From assembly GCA_013398955.1 (NCBI GenBank), contig VWPU01017876.1, forward strand, positions 62,001 through 126,000: a stretch of 64,000 nt of DNA. The letters are read 5' to 3'. Position numbers and translations under genes: made by a program. Every line of letters starts with the position of its first letter. Position 1 is the stretch's first letter. The notes under the pieces were generated by a model. The model saw only the letters and a program-made list of their open reading frames with translations. It was not told the DNA's origin and searched no databases. This DNA is from Callaeas wilsoni (taxonomy: Eukaryota; Chordata; Aves; Passeriformes; Callaeidae). Shown here in pieces: positions 37,946 through 50,965 of this stretch.

Positions 37946-40900
37946 TTACAAAATTCTCTAGCTACCTGCTGAGCTGCAAAATGCACTTGTCTTTTTTTAT
38001 GTGTCAGTGATGATAGCAAAACAAGTAAGCCGTATTTTAGTAAACCTGTCAGGGAATCGACTCATGCTGACTGAGAAGTGAGTAAGTAGGTAAATAAGAC
38101 TTGTGTTTTAATTTATTAAGCATGTTGCTTTGAAAGTGGTGTGATTTGCATCACTATCACTAGTATAAAGGCTTGACTGGAGGTTTCCTAGGGCATACAT
38201 GATAAAGAGGGATTTTGTTTAACATATCTGGTAAATTTGAAGGTCAGCTCAGTTTCTAAATGCATCTAACTTAGACAAATGGTCCACGTGTCCCTCCAGA
38301 GGAGGACATTTGTGGTATTACCCTGCCTAACATAATAGTAACATTATCTGTAATTCGGGAGATTCCATTTTGTTATCATGTTAATTGTTGGAATAATAAT
38401 GATTTGTAATGAAAAGCTCAAGAAATATCCTTTCAAAAGTATATAATTAGAACCCACATTAAGGACAGATTTTCTAAAGAACGTAACTTCTGATTAACCA
38501 ACCCAGTTGATGCTGGTACAGTTTCCACAGCTGGTTGGAAGCCAGTGTCACAGAGAAAAGCAATAGGACCTGTGATGTACTGAGCTCCTGTAATATCTAG
38601 TCATAACTATTACTGTGACTATATGTGTAACTATATATGCAATTCTATATTTCTGTAGGATTTGATTAATCCCCCTTGGCAATGCCCAAATTTAATAGAA
38701 AGTCTTATACAACACTTTGTCACACCAGAAAACAGATACAACATATCACAGAAAACACACCTGGTATTCCTCTGGATGAAAATGGCAGAAGGATTTTTGG
38801 AATACATGGAGGAACCTCCCAAATTTTCAGGGCTGTACATATCACAGATTTAGCAGTTATATATTCTGTGGAGGAGAAGGCGTAGTGAGAGAGAAGGTGG
38901 AACAACAACCAGAAATTGTAAAAGTTCCACAGTAGAAAAATATTGCTACTAGACATTTCAGAATTACAAAATAGTTTATTTATGTCTTTTTTCTCTCTGT
39001 GGTGGCTCAGAGCAATTCTGCACTTAGATATTTCTTTGAAGCATTGTTTCAGAATAGCTAAATGAAAAGAAAGGAATTTTCAAAGCTCTATAGCTCTTTC
39101 AAAGCAGAGTAGTTCAGGGTGGAGCTCTCATGAACATATACATCAAGTTCTGTGCTATTTTCCCTTATGAGAGTCTTTGTTCAGTTGGTTTTAATTCAGC
39201 TGCTCTTTGACTATTTGGACTATAATTTTCTATGCCATATTTTTGCCTGAAACAAAACTGGTTCAGAAAAAAAAATAATTGGCAAAGATTGTTCAGCATT
39301 TTTGGGAGTAGGTTTGATGATAAAAAAAATAGTATTTTGCTAGAAACAATATTTTTTCAACCTTTTATTTAAAAGGTCAAGCATCTCAAAAAAGAGACAT
39401 GCTGCTGAAACTACAGATAATGCTTTTTCATCATCCCTATTCAAACCTCCCCAGTCTCAGCCAAATTATAAATCCATGGCTTGCTTTCTTTTCACTTGCT
39501 TGGTAGAGATTGGTTTGGTCTCACAGAGTTGCTGGGAAAGGGGACTGATGTTTGAAGTCAGCACTAAAGGCTCTAGATCCTCCTCCTCCTTCTCACTATG
39601 AGAACCTCATATCAGGCATAGAGACAAGCTTTGCCTCTGCAGCACTCTCTGAGCCTGTTAACAAAACTTATTTTATTAACCAAGGAACCACAGAGAAGCT
39701 TGCTCACATTTGTTTTCATCCTTTTCACTGGTCATGTCAAGATTGCAAGAAAGGAAGGAGCAGTTTATCTAGGAACATGAGTAAGGAGGAGGTAGTAGTC
39801 CATATAGGCAGGTGGAATTTTAGAAGAGAGGCTGGGTATAGGCTGTAGGAAGGTAGAAACACACAGGATGAATATAGAGCAAGGGAAACTTACATACCAA
39901 AGGCCAAATATATAAACTCCCATCACCTTGAGTTTCCACCTAGGAGTGTCAAGTGCAAAACTTAATTCGTACACTATGGTAACATTAGGTAACATTAGGT
40001 ATGGATTGTACTGAGTTAAGGGACCATCTCACAGTCTAAATTTTCCTTTGTTAAGCACCTGAGTGCATCAAGTCTCAGGCATGCTGAGGTGAGCAGCCTG
40101 AAACGAGAATTGACACTTCATCTCAGAGGTGTCCATCTTCCCATCAGTTCACCTGCAGCAACTGCACTTCTTTTTGAGGTACTCATTGAAAAAGTGAGAA
40201 TTGCAGAATAAAATACCTTCCCAGATGTGGCTGATATCTCCATGGCAGAAGTGGAGAGAGGACCCAATGTGCTACTGATCTGTACCCTAGTACTGGGACA
40301 CCATGAATTCCTTCTCACCATTGCTTGATTCATTCCCTGCCTATGTTGCTTCCCACTTCTGCAGCAAGAGACAGAGTATCTCTGCAAATAGCACCTTCCT
40401 TCAGTGCACATTCATTTTTTGAGCACCAGCTGTTGTTGGGCATCAAAAAATCTGGCTGTTCAGACCAGACTTGGTAAAACAGCCTCAAATTTTGCATATC
40501 AAATTTAGCTTAACTCAAATTTTAGGCTGTTTACTCTTTTCAGAATGCTGCTGGGTGTTCTTCATCCTGTCCGTTGTCCCCATTAAGTCACAACACTAAG
40601 GAAAATAAGATCAACGCTGTAAGGATATAGGTTTGGGGCTTGATCCTGCTCCCAGTGGGGTCCACAGGAATATTACTTTAAAATTACTAGGCTGGTGGTC
40701 AAAGTACAGAAGGAAAAAGCACAGTAAATGATTTATGGGGACACCTACTATTTTTAAAGAGTAGTTAAGCACATTTAAGACAAAAGCTATTACAATAGAC
40801 CATGGTCAAGAGAAATAAATAAAGGGGAGAATGAATCATGTTGCATCCAGCTTTATTTTCTAGGAGCTATATGATCATACTGAGATTGATACAAAACTTT

Positions 40901-42004
40901 CTGAGGGTCTTTCCCTTAATGCAGCTATTTTTAAATCTGTGTTTTAAACAAACAACTCCCCCGCCCTGAACCAAATCCTTCTAAAATCAATCCAGTGAAC
41001 TGAGTCTTGGAAAAAAAGCCCAGAAAACCAGCAGCAGGCCTTACAAAACTTGTAGCACTTTCCATCTTTTCCAAGTAGTGGAAGCTGACTGCTTACTGGA
41101 CCTAAGAGTTGATTTGTGGCTAAGGCATAGATTCTTTAGAATATGTTACTTTTCAAACTGAAGGGAAAACAAGCACAAGGGGAAAACACAGAATGAACCC
41201 TGTTTAGCAAGAATTTTTGCCGATCACACCGCCTTCCTCATTGCAAAGGTATTAACAGATGAAATGCTGTGTTCTGCAGAAGGCTGCAAAATTATTTTTC
41301 TGAGCATATGGAATTTTGTTCTGTGTATTGTCTCTGCAAAGTGTGTTTGCTTTAATGTTTGACATATGCGAAATTCAGCCTTGGTGGTTATATTACAATC
41401 TTAAAATAATAATAATGTTTACCCCTACCATGAATTCACTTTTTTAGAGTTTGCAATTGCCTGGTACTAACCTCTCTGCTGTGCTTGAAGTGCAGCCCCA
41501 AAGAAAGTTCTTGTTAGAATTTAAGATGTGAAGATCCATTTCTGCCTAACAATCTCCTACTCCTGCATTCCCTGAAGTGTATCCCATCTGCTTTTGGGAG
41601 CTCTCATTGCAATATGCAGTGATTGCAGGATAAGCACACCATTTTCCTGTCAATACTTTCCTATTAGCCTCCTGGATCCATACATCATCGTCTTGCTGGC
41701 CTGCAGTTTGCTTATCTTTGTCTCTGAGGCTGCCTTTGATTTATCTAACACCCAGGTTAATGAGGCATGGAGCCCAGGGTGGCTCCAAGGATAATGCACT
41801 CCTGTATAAAAATGCTTAAAGAAGGATCAAGTGATAATCCATTCTAGACTAAAAGGCCTAGCTCTTCAACAAATGTTGTATTTCTTAATCACTAAGCTAA
41901 GACTATAATAGCTCCCTGTTAAGCTACTGCCATCAGTAAAACTAAACCCACTAACTATATGAATTTACAAAAGAACTGAAAATTAGATTTTAATTTGTGT
42001 TCCC
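37946..42004. other. Non-coding stretch, nothing recognised
   Basis: About 4 kb. A direct repeat of the 10-mer GGTAACATTA lies near 39978-39998. Frames such as 39552-39848 (plus, 98 codons) and 40118-40411 (minus, 97 codons) have no domain. I see no LINE, LTR or RNA gene. Confidence 0.5.
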
Positions 42005-42023
42005 AAAAAAAAAAAAGAAAAAA
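42005..42023. repeat. Poly-A run
   Basis: Twelve A residues, one G, then six A residues. No retrosequence is visible upstream. Confidence 0.9.
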
Positions 42024-45000
42024 GTTCATTTCTTAGGAATAGTTATCACCATTATTTGACAGTGTTCTTATGCAAAAATAAGTTAGCTTTAATATTTAAT
42101 TTACAGTAATAGTTTTATATTCCCTCACTGGGACCTATGTTTTTCTAAAGACAAAAATAACAGAAGCTAGAATGTTACTGTGGCAAGGATAAATCAAACT
42201 AGCTATTTCAATAATGGAGGTAATTACAAAGTGTATATATCTGAGATGTACTGAGTGGTTAGGGGTTGTTTAATTAACATAAAAATTTCAATATCATCAG
42301 CAAGAGTGTTGGTATCACAAAAGCATTGTTAAAAATGCATCTTAAAATAGTTATGCCTTTCTCCCTTCCTAGCTTGTACATAAGACTAATATACATTAAC
42401 TTCCCATTTCTGCTAATTACCATCTTACACAGAAACATTTTAATGAAAGCAAAGTAAAGATCCAAGTAAACTTTCAAAGGTTTATTTATTTGTTTATTTT
42501 AAAGTGCTCTACTGCATATTACTTTGATGTCTGTTTTGGCTTCCTTTTTTGGTTGTTGTTTTGTTTTGTTATGCTTGGTTGACCTTCATATTACGAATCT
42601 GTTGCAGGTTCCTGAAATTTTTGTAATGTAAAACCATTTAGAAAATGACATAGCACCAAACAATGGGTTCATTCCTATGGGATGACAGGCTCATGTTTTG
42701 AAGCAAAAGCCACACACAAGGAAGGCGTTCACCAATTGGCTTACCATAGCCCCCAAGGACTTGACCCAGGTAATAAGTCCTTTACCGGTCACTAACCTAC
42801 ATTATTGAGATTTAGTTTGGATTTTGATGACATGACATTGTTAAGGGTTGTTATTGAGATGTAAATGATCTTCCATTGGGTTATTTAAGACACATGAAGG
42901 ACCTAGTTTAGAATGAAAATTAGTTATCGATTATTCCAGCAATTAACCAAATAAATTTTAGCTCTTATATTAACATTTTTAGAAGTCTTAAATAATTTTT
43001 TGCTCAAACTGACCCAAGCAGTTAGACTGACTCCTTAGCAATCTTTAAGATGTTTTAAGAAAGGAAAACAAAGGTAAAAAAATATTGTTGGGCTCTTTGT
43101 GGTATTATAAGTCTATTTTTCCTCTTATATCTACTAGAGATCAGTAGTATGAGATGCAGTTGCCTATAGAGTTGTACAGTGTGCTCCATAGAATCTCTAG
43201 TACTAAAGACAAGTTTTGAGCACATGCAAAATCTTCATCCTCTTTATTCCATCTTCTTTTTTTGAAACTTCTATCATTAGATTAACATAATTTGTCAATT
43301 TAAGAGTTCATTTTCTCTGCTTGCATTTCTTTCATTAGTACTTCGTGTCTCCTGGTGTAAAACATCCTGAGATAGGGGCCAGTCCTTTCAGATGCCTGTT
43401 ATTATTTATAAGCACCTTTTAATAGTACTGATAGCACAAATATTAACAAAAAACATTTCCCCATCTCACTTAAAAGTGGAGAGTGTATTACTTTAGCCCT
43501 AGATATTTTAACTGGAAAATGAGTTTCTTGCATTTTTCACGTGGAGTAGTGCTAAGAAAGCTTTAGAGGCTGTTACAAAAGGTCACATGGCATGTGCGAC
43601 TGTGTATTTGGTTTGGTGGCAAAAATCAGAATATATCATATGAATATATTTTATAACTAACTCAGCTTAGTCTTCTCTCTTTCTGTGCTGCAAGCTCCAG
43701 CCAATGAAAGATATTAGGCACTAAAGAGAGACACATGCTTTCTTGTTATAATTTCACTGTTTGCGTCCCAGCGATACTTTTATATATAAAATATTTAGGT
43801 AGGGAAATGGCACAAGCAGCTTGACTGGACTGCTAGAACTCATTACTTAATGTGCTGTCTGTAGATGGTACTACTGCACTCACTGAAACTAATACTGTGG
43901 TCATATGCTCTCTTTTGTGTTGCTGTATCGTCTCAGGATCCTCCACACCTCAGATAATATTACACGGAAAATTAGCTGCCTCTCACTGCAGTTTGAACGA
44001 GGCTTTCAGAAAATTCTTCCACACAGAGGTACTTCAGTTTAAAAGTCCCTTTCAAAATTAGCAGCTAATAGCAGAGGGTTGGCATTTTCTGACATCGACT
44101 TTCCTTAAATAATTCCCTCTGCCTTATTACACACCTTTTTCCTGCTCTCTCAGTTCTGCTGGTCAGATACAGGCAAAGTACCCACAAATTAAAATGAGTT
44201 TTATGTCCTCTTCTTATTGTCTCTGTCATCAGTTCAATGGCTGTATCATCAGATATTATACTCAACTATTCTTTCAAGATATGACAGACTGCATTACCTC
44301 TGATCACAGTGGAGGATTTCATGAATGAATATTTACAACAGCATTCACATCAGTCTCTACCCCCACTAAACATATAATGCCAGCTTGGTTTGTTGGATTT
44401 CATGTTGGCTGATCATTTGAATAAGAGATAAGCACCAACTTCTAGCATATGTTTTTTTAGCTTTTCTAACATAGAGGTCAAATATTAGTTTCCAGTGTTA
44501 GTATTTTGATACACAGAGAAAATCTAATGGTGTCAATAGACATAAAGACACAACAACAATCAAAATATAAGCATGAAAATTTGCCCTTACTGGACTTGAA
44601 GAATATTTGTCTTTTGGATTTAAAAAGCAAGACATATCTGCCAAAACACACAACAGATATTCACCATTAAAGAATCTTTAAAGAATAAGATATAGCATAC
44701 AGCTATAACCCCTACACAATAACAAGGCAATGAAAAAAACCAAATATCTTCCATCTTCACCCAGTAACTATTGATGTCTTCAGATGTTCTCTTTCATACA
44801 AAGCTCTTCTAGTATATCTTCTGAACAGCAACAGAGCTGTCTTTTGATTTACTTTCCATCCAACTAGTGGTGAGTTTTTCGGTAAACCACCTGGGTGAGA
44901 AGCAATCACCCGTATGGAGAGTGCAGACAGACATTCAGCTTAAGAGGTGAATGATCCTCTGGAAGTGAGTATTTTTGCACATTAATTCATAGGACTATGT

Positions 45001-48000
45001 GCTCCTAGGTACAGATGTAAAGGTGAGATTTCTGTGCCTTTCAGCTGATCTTCCCAGCAAGCCCATTACTACTTTACTTATAGAGGTCCCAGCTCAAATG
45101 CCTGCGCCAAGTGCAACTAGGGCGGTATCTTGAAGAAATACTATCCTCAAACAAAATGCAGTTAATCAAGAAAAGAACATAAAAGGTGTCCAAACTGATT
45201 CTATAACACATCCAGCAAGACAGCAGCCATTTAAATTCAGTGGCCTTGTTTTCCTTATGTCACTGTAGCTGGCGTCACATTTCAAAAGTGTGGATCACTT
45301 TAAGGGCTTTTTTTTTTTCAGTGGAGGTTTTCTCCTGTTTTAGGACATTACATTTCTCTAGATAGATTTCCTAACAGGGTCAGGACTTCAGTGTTCTACA
45401 GGCAGCACAGTATCCCAGCTCCATCAGGCTCCCTTTCTTTCCGGACGTGCAATACCAGCACGAGAAGTGCATGTAACCAGTCTTCAAAAGCACACTCCAG
45501 CGTGTTTACTGACCTCTGATTGCAAGTAAAGATTATTCCCCTCAGCCATTCTCATAATGGGGATGTGTATGATGTGCTGTTTACATATAGAAATGTGTGA
45601 AGCTAGAAATAGGAATTTGTTAGTGAATGCACCCTCATGGCACTGGAGGCAGGGTGCTGTAGAACAGTATATAGACGAGCACAGATTATGAAATACAGGT
45701 ATGTGTCCAGATTCCTGTTGAGATACCAACCTGTGAACTGTGAGGAAAACATTATCTGTGTCCCTTTCTTGAAATAACATGTGCTAAATAAAACAATTGC
45801 ACCTGCAAATATCACCTGATACAACAGTTTTAAGAGAGATTGGTGTATCTTACATTAATAATAAATGTGAAGCAAAGCCTGATATTTTATTTTATAAAGA
45901 TAAAACACAAGACTGTATACTCAAGAAACATTCATAATAAATGTCAGTTTTAGGAAAAAAAAAGCTGTAATATTGTTTAAAGTATTAAAGGAGTGTTTTG
46001 CTTTAGGAACCACAAAAAAATTTTCTAACCACTTTTGATCCATGGTTCCTCTTGTGGACAGTCTTAGCTTAAAATCTAGGAATTCTACAGCATTCACACT
46101 ATGCTTTACTATTTACTAATATGATCGATAGGATGTGGATAACTGGCTGTCATGACTGAAGACACTCAGGAAACTCTCTAAGGAGAAAGGTGGCGGAATA
46201 GATGTGAGTGGCTCAGGTGCCTCAGGCCATTTGCGATGCCACAGAAGAGCTGGATGCAGAAACCCTGGCTTCTTCTGGGCAGTGACTCAGATGGCTACAC
46301 ACGCAGGTAATTAATATACGTGTAATATACACCTTTCCCATCTTACCTGTTCTTAAGTAAGAGGTGCCGTTGTCATTGCTCACATTGCTATGCTCTGTTG
46401 TGTTCTGTGCGTAGCAACAAAACCTCACTAGTTTTCTTTTTCAATTATAACTGTGCAGACATATAAAATATTGTTAGTGAGTAATTGTACATTTGTGTAT
46501 CCATTCCACACAGTGTGGAAGCAGATGAGATTCTTCATGCAAAGCAGTGAAATGCAGTGCGCAATCAAGTATTTAATAAGAATTTGGTCTAAATTAAATA
46601 CACTGAGAATAACAGACTTAAATCCTTACGAGAAGAGAGACTATCTAGTGGTAATCTAATACAACTTCTTGTAGCTCTTATTGCTCCATTTATAAAGTAG
46701 TTTGGAAGCAAGGGCACCACTTGGAAAAGGAGAAAGTAATTTAAGAAGTCCAGATCTTTAGCAGGCCATTTCAAAGAGAAACTGCTTGGTTCCCTAGGCA
46801 GTTCAAGTCCTGCTTTTAGGGAAAAGTGCTGAACTCCGTTCTGCCAACTTTCATACACTGGGATTACCCTCTGATACTCTGTTCCAGCAACGCCCTGGTT
46901 TAGAGTGAGCTCCTAGGCAGACACAGTCAAATGCGAAGTGTCAAGCATACAGGAATAAAGGCTGAAGAATTGCACTTCTTTCACTAGCAAGTAAAGCCCA
47001 TGCGATCATGTAAGAGGAACAGGAGAGCATCTGTGCACCACAGCCTTACTTGGGTTGGTATTTGTCTTGTCTGACAACACAGCAAGCAGTACTGTGGTGA
47101 GGAAAGGGTTAAGGACATGGTTTTTATAATGTGAATAAACACATTTGCCAGCAATGCTGACATCTACAGCTGAGCTCTGCAAAGGGAAGTGTGAGTCTGA
47201 ATGATGGGATTTGGATGTGCACACAGCTTTTGTCGTAGTACAACAATTTCTGAAGTGAGCATATGGGGGTTTTGGTGAATTCTTCCTTGGAAAATGTGGT
47301 AACTATCTGATACGTCACTGTTCTTTTCTCACTTTTTCTGTTTTCCACTAGTCTGGTTTAGCCCTTCTTTAGCCATAGTTATCTGCACCTGAAGGACAGA
47401 AGGGTGGGAGCCACTGTGTTAGAGACTGAGCTCTCCACCTACACAGAAGGATACGTAAATCTAAATTATTGAAAAATACAATTTAGCCAAGAACATAAAG
47501 TCACACAATAGATGAAATCCTAAAACCTTTATTCAGTTCTTTCTCAAAAACAACCAACACGCAAGTCATCAAGAGATTTCACTGAGATATGGCTTATATT
47601 TGGTGATCAAGGTTGTTTTGTTTGAGCAAGACAAGGGAGAAGAGAATAGTGGGAAGAGAAAAGCTAGGTCACTTTTCTCATTCCTCTTTAATCAGTTAAA
47701 GCTGACATATAAACTGAAAAGCTGAACCGAAAGAGTTCCAGATCTCTTTCATGGCAATGCAAACAGCTGTTTTTCACAAACAGATGATGTTTGAAATTAT
47801 TTTTATTTTTCTAGTTAAAACAAAACATGAACATAGGCATTTTTGTTAAATGGAAGTTATATACAAGAGCTTCAGGAGATTGGTCATAAAATATATCTGT
47901 ACTTCTACATAATTTTCTCTTTCTCCCTTTTTGACAAAATCAAAAACAAGAAAGAGTGATGAGATTTCAGGGATGAGCAGAGAATGAGAACAAAAAGCGA

Positions 48001-49099
48001 AAAATCTTTTACAGTTAGTTTGTTCATCAAAAATATTTTCACAAAATTTTTGTCTGAAAGCAATTTGATTGCATCTTTTATTTACTAGCTGAAAGTTTTG
48101 CATGGAGTCCCTTCCCAAAAGTCTTAAAACTGAGATGGAAAACGTGTAGTCTAAGAACTAGGGAACTTTTTTCTTCTGCTGTATACCTTGTGTCCCTGTG
48201 TGCTAATGGTAGACCCAATGTATATGAAATAGGGTTTTCTAAGCTCACAAAAGCACATTGATGATGTGGCTTGCTTCTATGCTGGTTCTGAATCCCTCTC
48301 TTCAGATACCAGGCAGCTTCTAAGTGTTTCTTGTCTCCAGCTCTGTTGTAATATGGAATTGTATTAACACAGCTGCTGTAAGTCAGAGGAGTAAACCTCT
48401 GTTGTGTCATCAGAGTCTGTGGGTTCAGAGCCTGGCTGTGCCATGGAGTTATGCTGGGCAGCTCTGTTAGCCCAGTGGCCAGGGGTCTAAGCAATCAGGT
48501 GAAAATACCATTGTAGAAATCATTGGGTTCAGCAGTCATAAATGTGTAGTACGAGGTGAAGACAAAGCAATTCCCTGATTCTGATAAATTTGATCTCTCC
48601 TTCACTAGTCAGAAGAAAAAAAACATTCAATTTTCCCCCAGTTTGAGAGTGCCTGGCTTCCTTGAAACCACTCATGAACAGAGAATTCGATAAGCACACA
48701 TGTGAAATTTGTTGAAAATCAGTGCTGCTAAACCCTTCTTTATTTCCCCTTTTCCCTTTTTATATAGCAGAGCATCACTAAATGGGTGTGCTCTTCCTTT
48801 TTCCCTTCTGATCCTTTTCTCTACTTTCTTTATAAGACTTTAGAACAAGTATGATTTTAAAAGTGATAATAGTCTGGGTTTAGTTATTAAAAACAAAAAA
48901 AATTGGACACATCAAATTAATCTTTTTTTAAAGATGCTTCTAACTGATTTAAGTATTTCTTTCAGCTGAAAGTATATCTACCTAGTAAAATTTTCAAGCA
49001 GATAGAGCTGTTTTCTTTTTTTTCTAAGAGCTATTTGGACTCAAAGTGTTCAGATCCACAGTAGGCATAATTTGAAATAAAAAAATATGTGTCTAGGTT
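42024..49099. other. 7-kb non-coding stretch, no gene recognised
   Basis: AT-rich, repeat-poor DNA. 42700-42960 keeps a few CpGs and AT-rich factor-like cores (ATCGATTATT near 42927, GCAATTAACC near 42940). A small hairpin GGGTGA/TCACCC lies at 44893-44911. A 138-codon minus-strand frame (48078-48494) and a 98-codon one (45484-45780) show no recognised family. No CR1 or LTR was seen. Confidence 0.5.
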
Positions 49100-49570
49100 A
49101 AATGGGCTGCGTCCTGGCAAATTTTATAGTTAGAACAGGTAAGGAGCTGGAGCCATTATGCAGAAACACGAGCTAGCATAATGCAGTGGATGTTATCTGT
49201 AGCACTGTATTATCTTAATATTCCCGCCAGTTAAGATACCCATCTGATTAGTCTGAAGATGCCACATTACCTAGTAATGCCAAATATACATTAAAATGGG
49301 GAAAGCTATGGGCGTGATTGAACTGTGATAGCATATGGTTTGTACAGTCATTGGCCTCTCAAGAACTTACCTTCCAGCTGGGATCTGTGTAACATAAGAA
49401 ACAAGGATATCACATTTCCCCCCCCTCTGCTTCTGGCAGGTGTGTGCTAGAGACTGACTGCTAAATACTTTGTAATTAGTATGCCTTGGAGCAGTCGCTG
49501 TCATCTTACATCTGTAACTGGAGTGAGGGCACTGTTAGCATGACTGTGTTCATTTCTTTAGTGTCCCAAG
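49100..49570. promoter_or_regulatory. Candidate conserved non-coding element
   Basis: Repeat-free, complex sequence with several CpGs (near 49110, 49169, 49226, 49312 and 49497) and many homeodomain-like or bHLH-like cores: CTGATTAG near 49244, TACATTAAAA near 49288 and GTAATTAGTA near 49472. There is no open frame of note, which argues for regulatory rather than coding constraint. The function is inferred from composition. Confidence 0.3.
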
Positions 49571-50015
49571 CCTATAGACCTATACAAGGCAGCCTGAAGG
49601 ATCAGTGTTTGAAGCATGAACCATAGGCAGACCTCAGAAATGTATCTAATTATACCAGTATCTGACTGCACTATTGTAGCAAGATGTATTATTCATAGAC
49701 AAAGATGAACTGCTATTCAAGGATAGAAAAATCTTGTATATTCTGCCAGTTCTAAAGTTCAATGCCTAATTGAAGATAAATAGTTTGAGACAATCAATAG
49801 CTGTATTTTAGACTTTCAAACTATTCCTGCACAATATGAACCATTGTCATATTTCCCAGTGTACATTAAATTGTTGGTATCATCTTTCAAAGTGGGTGAG
49901 AAAGAGACAGAGAGAGAAAGGTAAATTTACTGCTAAGGTATAAAGTTAAACAATTTTCTGGAAATGTGTAGGAGTGTCTGTAACGACATTTGAAAATCTT
50001 TACTGGATCCCTGGC

Positions 50016-50053
50016 TTTTTTTTTTTTTTTTTTTTTAATGTGTATGTGTGTGT
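50016..50053. repeat. Poly-T followed by (TG)n
   Basis: Twenty-one consecutive T residues (50016-50036), then AA and an alternating TG/TA run. This is a compound simple repeat. Confidence 0.95.
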
Positions 50054-50949
50054 TGCTCTTAATGTTTTAGTTTATTAAAACAAGACAATTCTCCCTTGTG
50101 GCGGGACGACAACTGCTTTTGGCAAATTGATAGGCTTTATTTTCTCTCAGTTTAATCCACAGTACCTATTTTAAAACCATCAGTACCAACATATGAGCCT
50201 TTAGACAGCAGCCATCCCTCATGCAAAATCCAGAGGAAAGGTCCCCACCCACAGCTCCAGGAGCTCTGATCATGACGGGACTCCCTTCTGTTTGGACATC
50301 ATGGTGACTACAGGTAGCTGTTTGTAAAACAGAGGATTTAGTTGCCATTTCAGACTCAGACACATAGAAAGAGGATCTCGGAAGCAGAGGGGTCCAGTTA
50401 AGTGCTTCAAATACACCTTAAAATTGTACTCTCAAATCTATTGGTAGCACTTAAGAGCTGATATTGTGTGACTTGACAAGTTACACAGCTTAGTAGGTAG
50501 ATCATCACTTCCTTTGCTCTTCATAAATGTTTTACATTCAGATGAAGATGCATCTTTTGTTATCTCCTAAGCACTACTAGACAAGAAATTTCATCACACC
50601 TTATAGCTGAGGTTATGCCTCTTAGAGCCACTTCCAGACATAGAAGTTCTTTCTTTCAATGTCTGATGAAACTGTTAACTGTAGCTGTTATCCAGGATGT
50701 AATCCAACAAACAAAAATAAATATTTTGGGGGAGATCTTGTCTACCTAATTTTTCCTTAAATTTTTTGGTGTTTAAAAAAGAAGACTTTTAATTAAATTC
50801 TTACATAGATACTAAAAAAACAACCCAAACCAAACAGAAACCTCAGGTGTTTCTCAGAATATTTGAAGGACTCTCCAAATGGTTCCTAAAATGTACTCTC
50901 TTTGTTTAGACTTGAAAACACCTCAATTTGATATCTAACTTGGATAAGA

Positions 50950-50965
50950 TTTTTTTTTTTTTTTT
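50950..50965. repeat. Poly-T run
   Basis: Sixteen consecutive T residues. No adjoining retrosequence was recognised. Confidence 0.9.

Noticed and set aside
38662..38885. Two overlapping frames with a protein-like segment (GIPLDENGRRIFGIHGG)
   Set aside because: No recognised family; two frames open over the same bases suggest chance.
42005..42023. Poly-A run as the tail of a processed pseudogene
   Set aside because: No upstream coding remnant or target duplication could be seen.
48078..48494. 138-codon minus-strand frame
   Set aside because: No domain or composition signal; the region is locally GC-richer, which lengthens chance frames.
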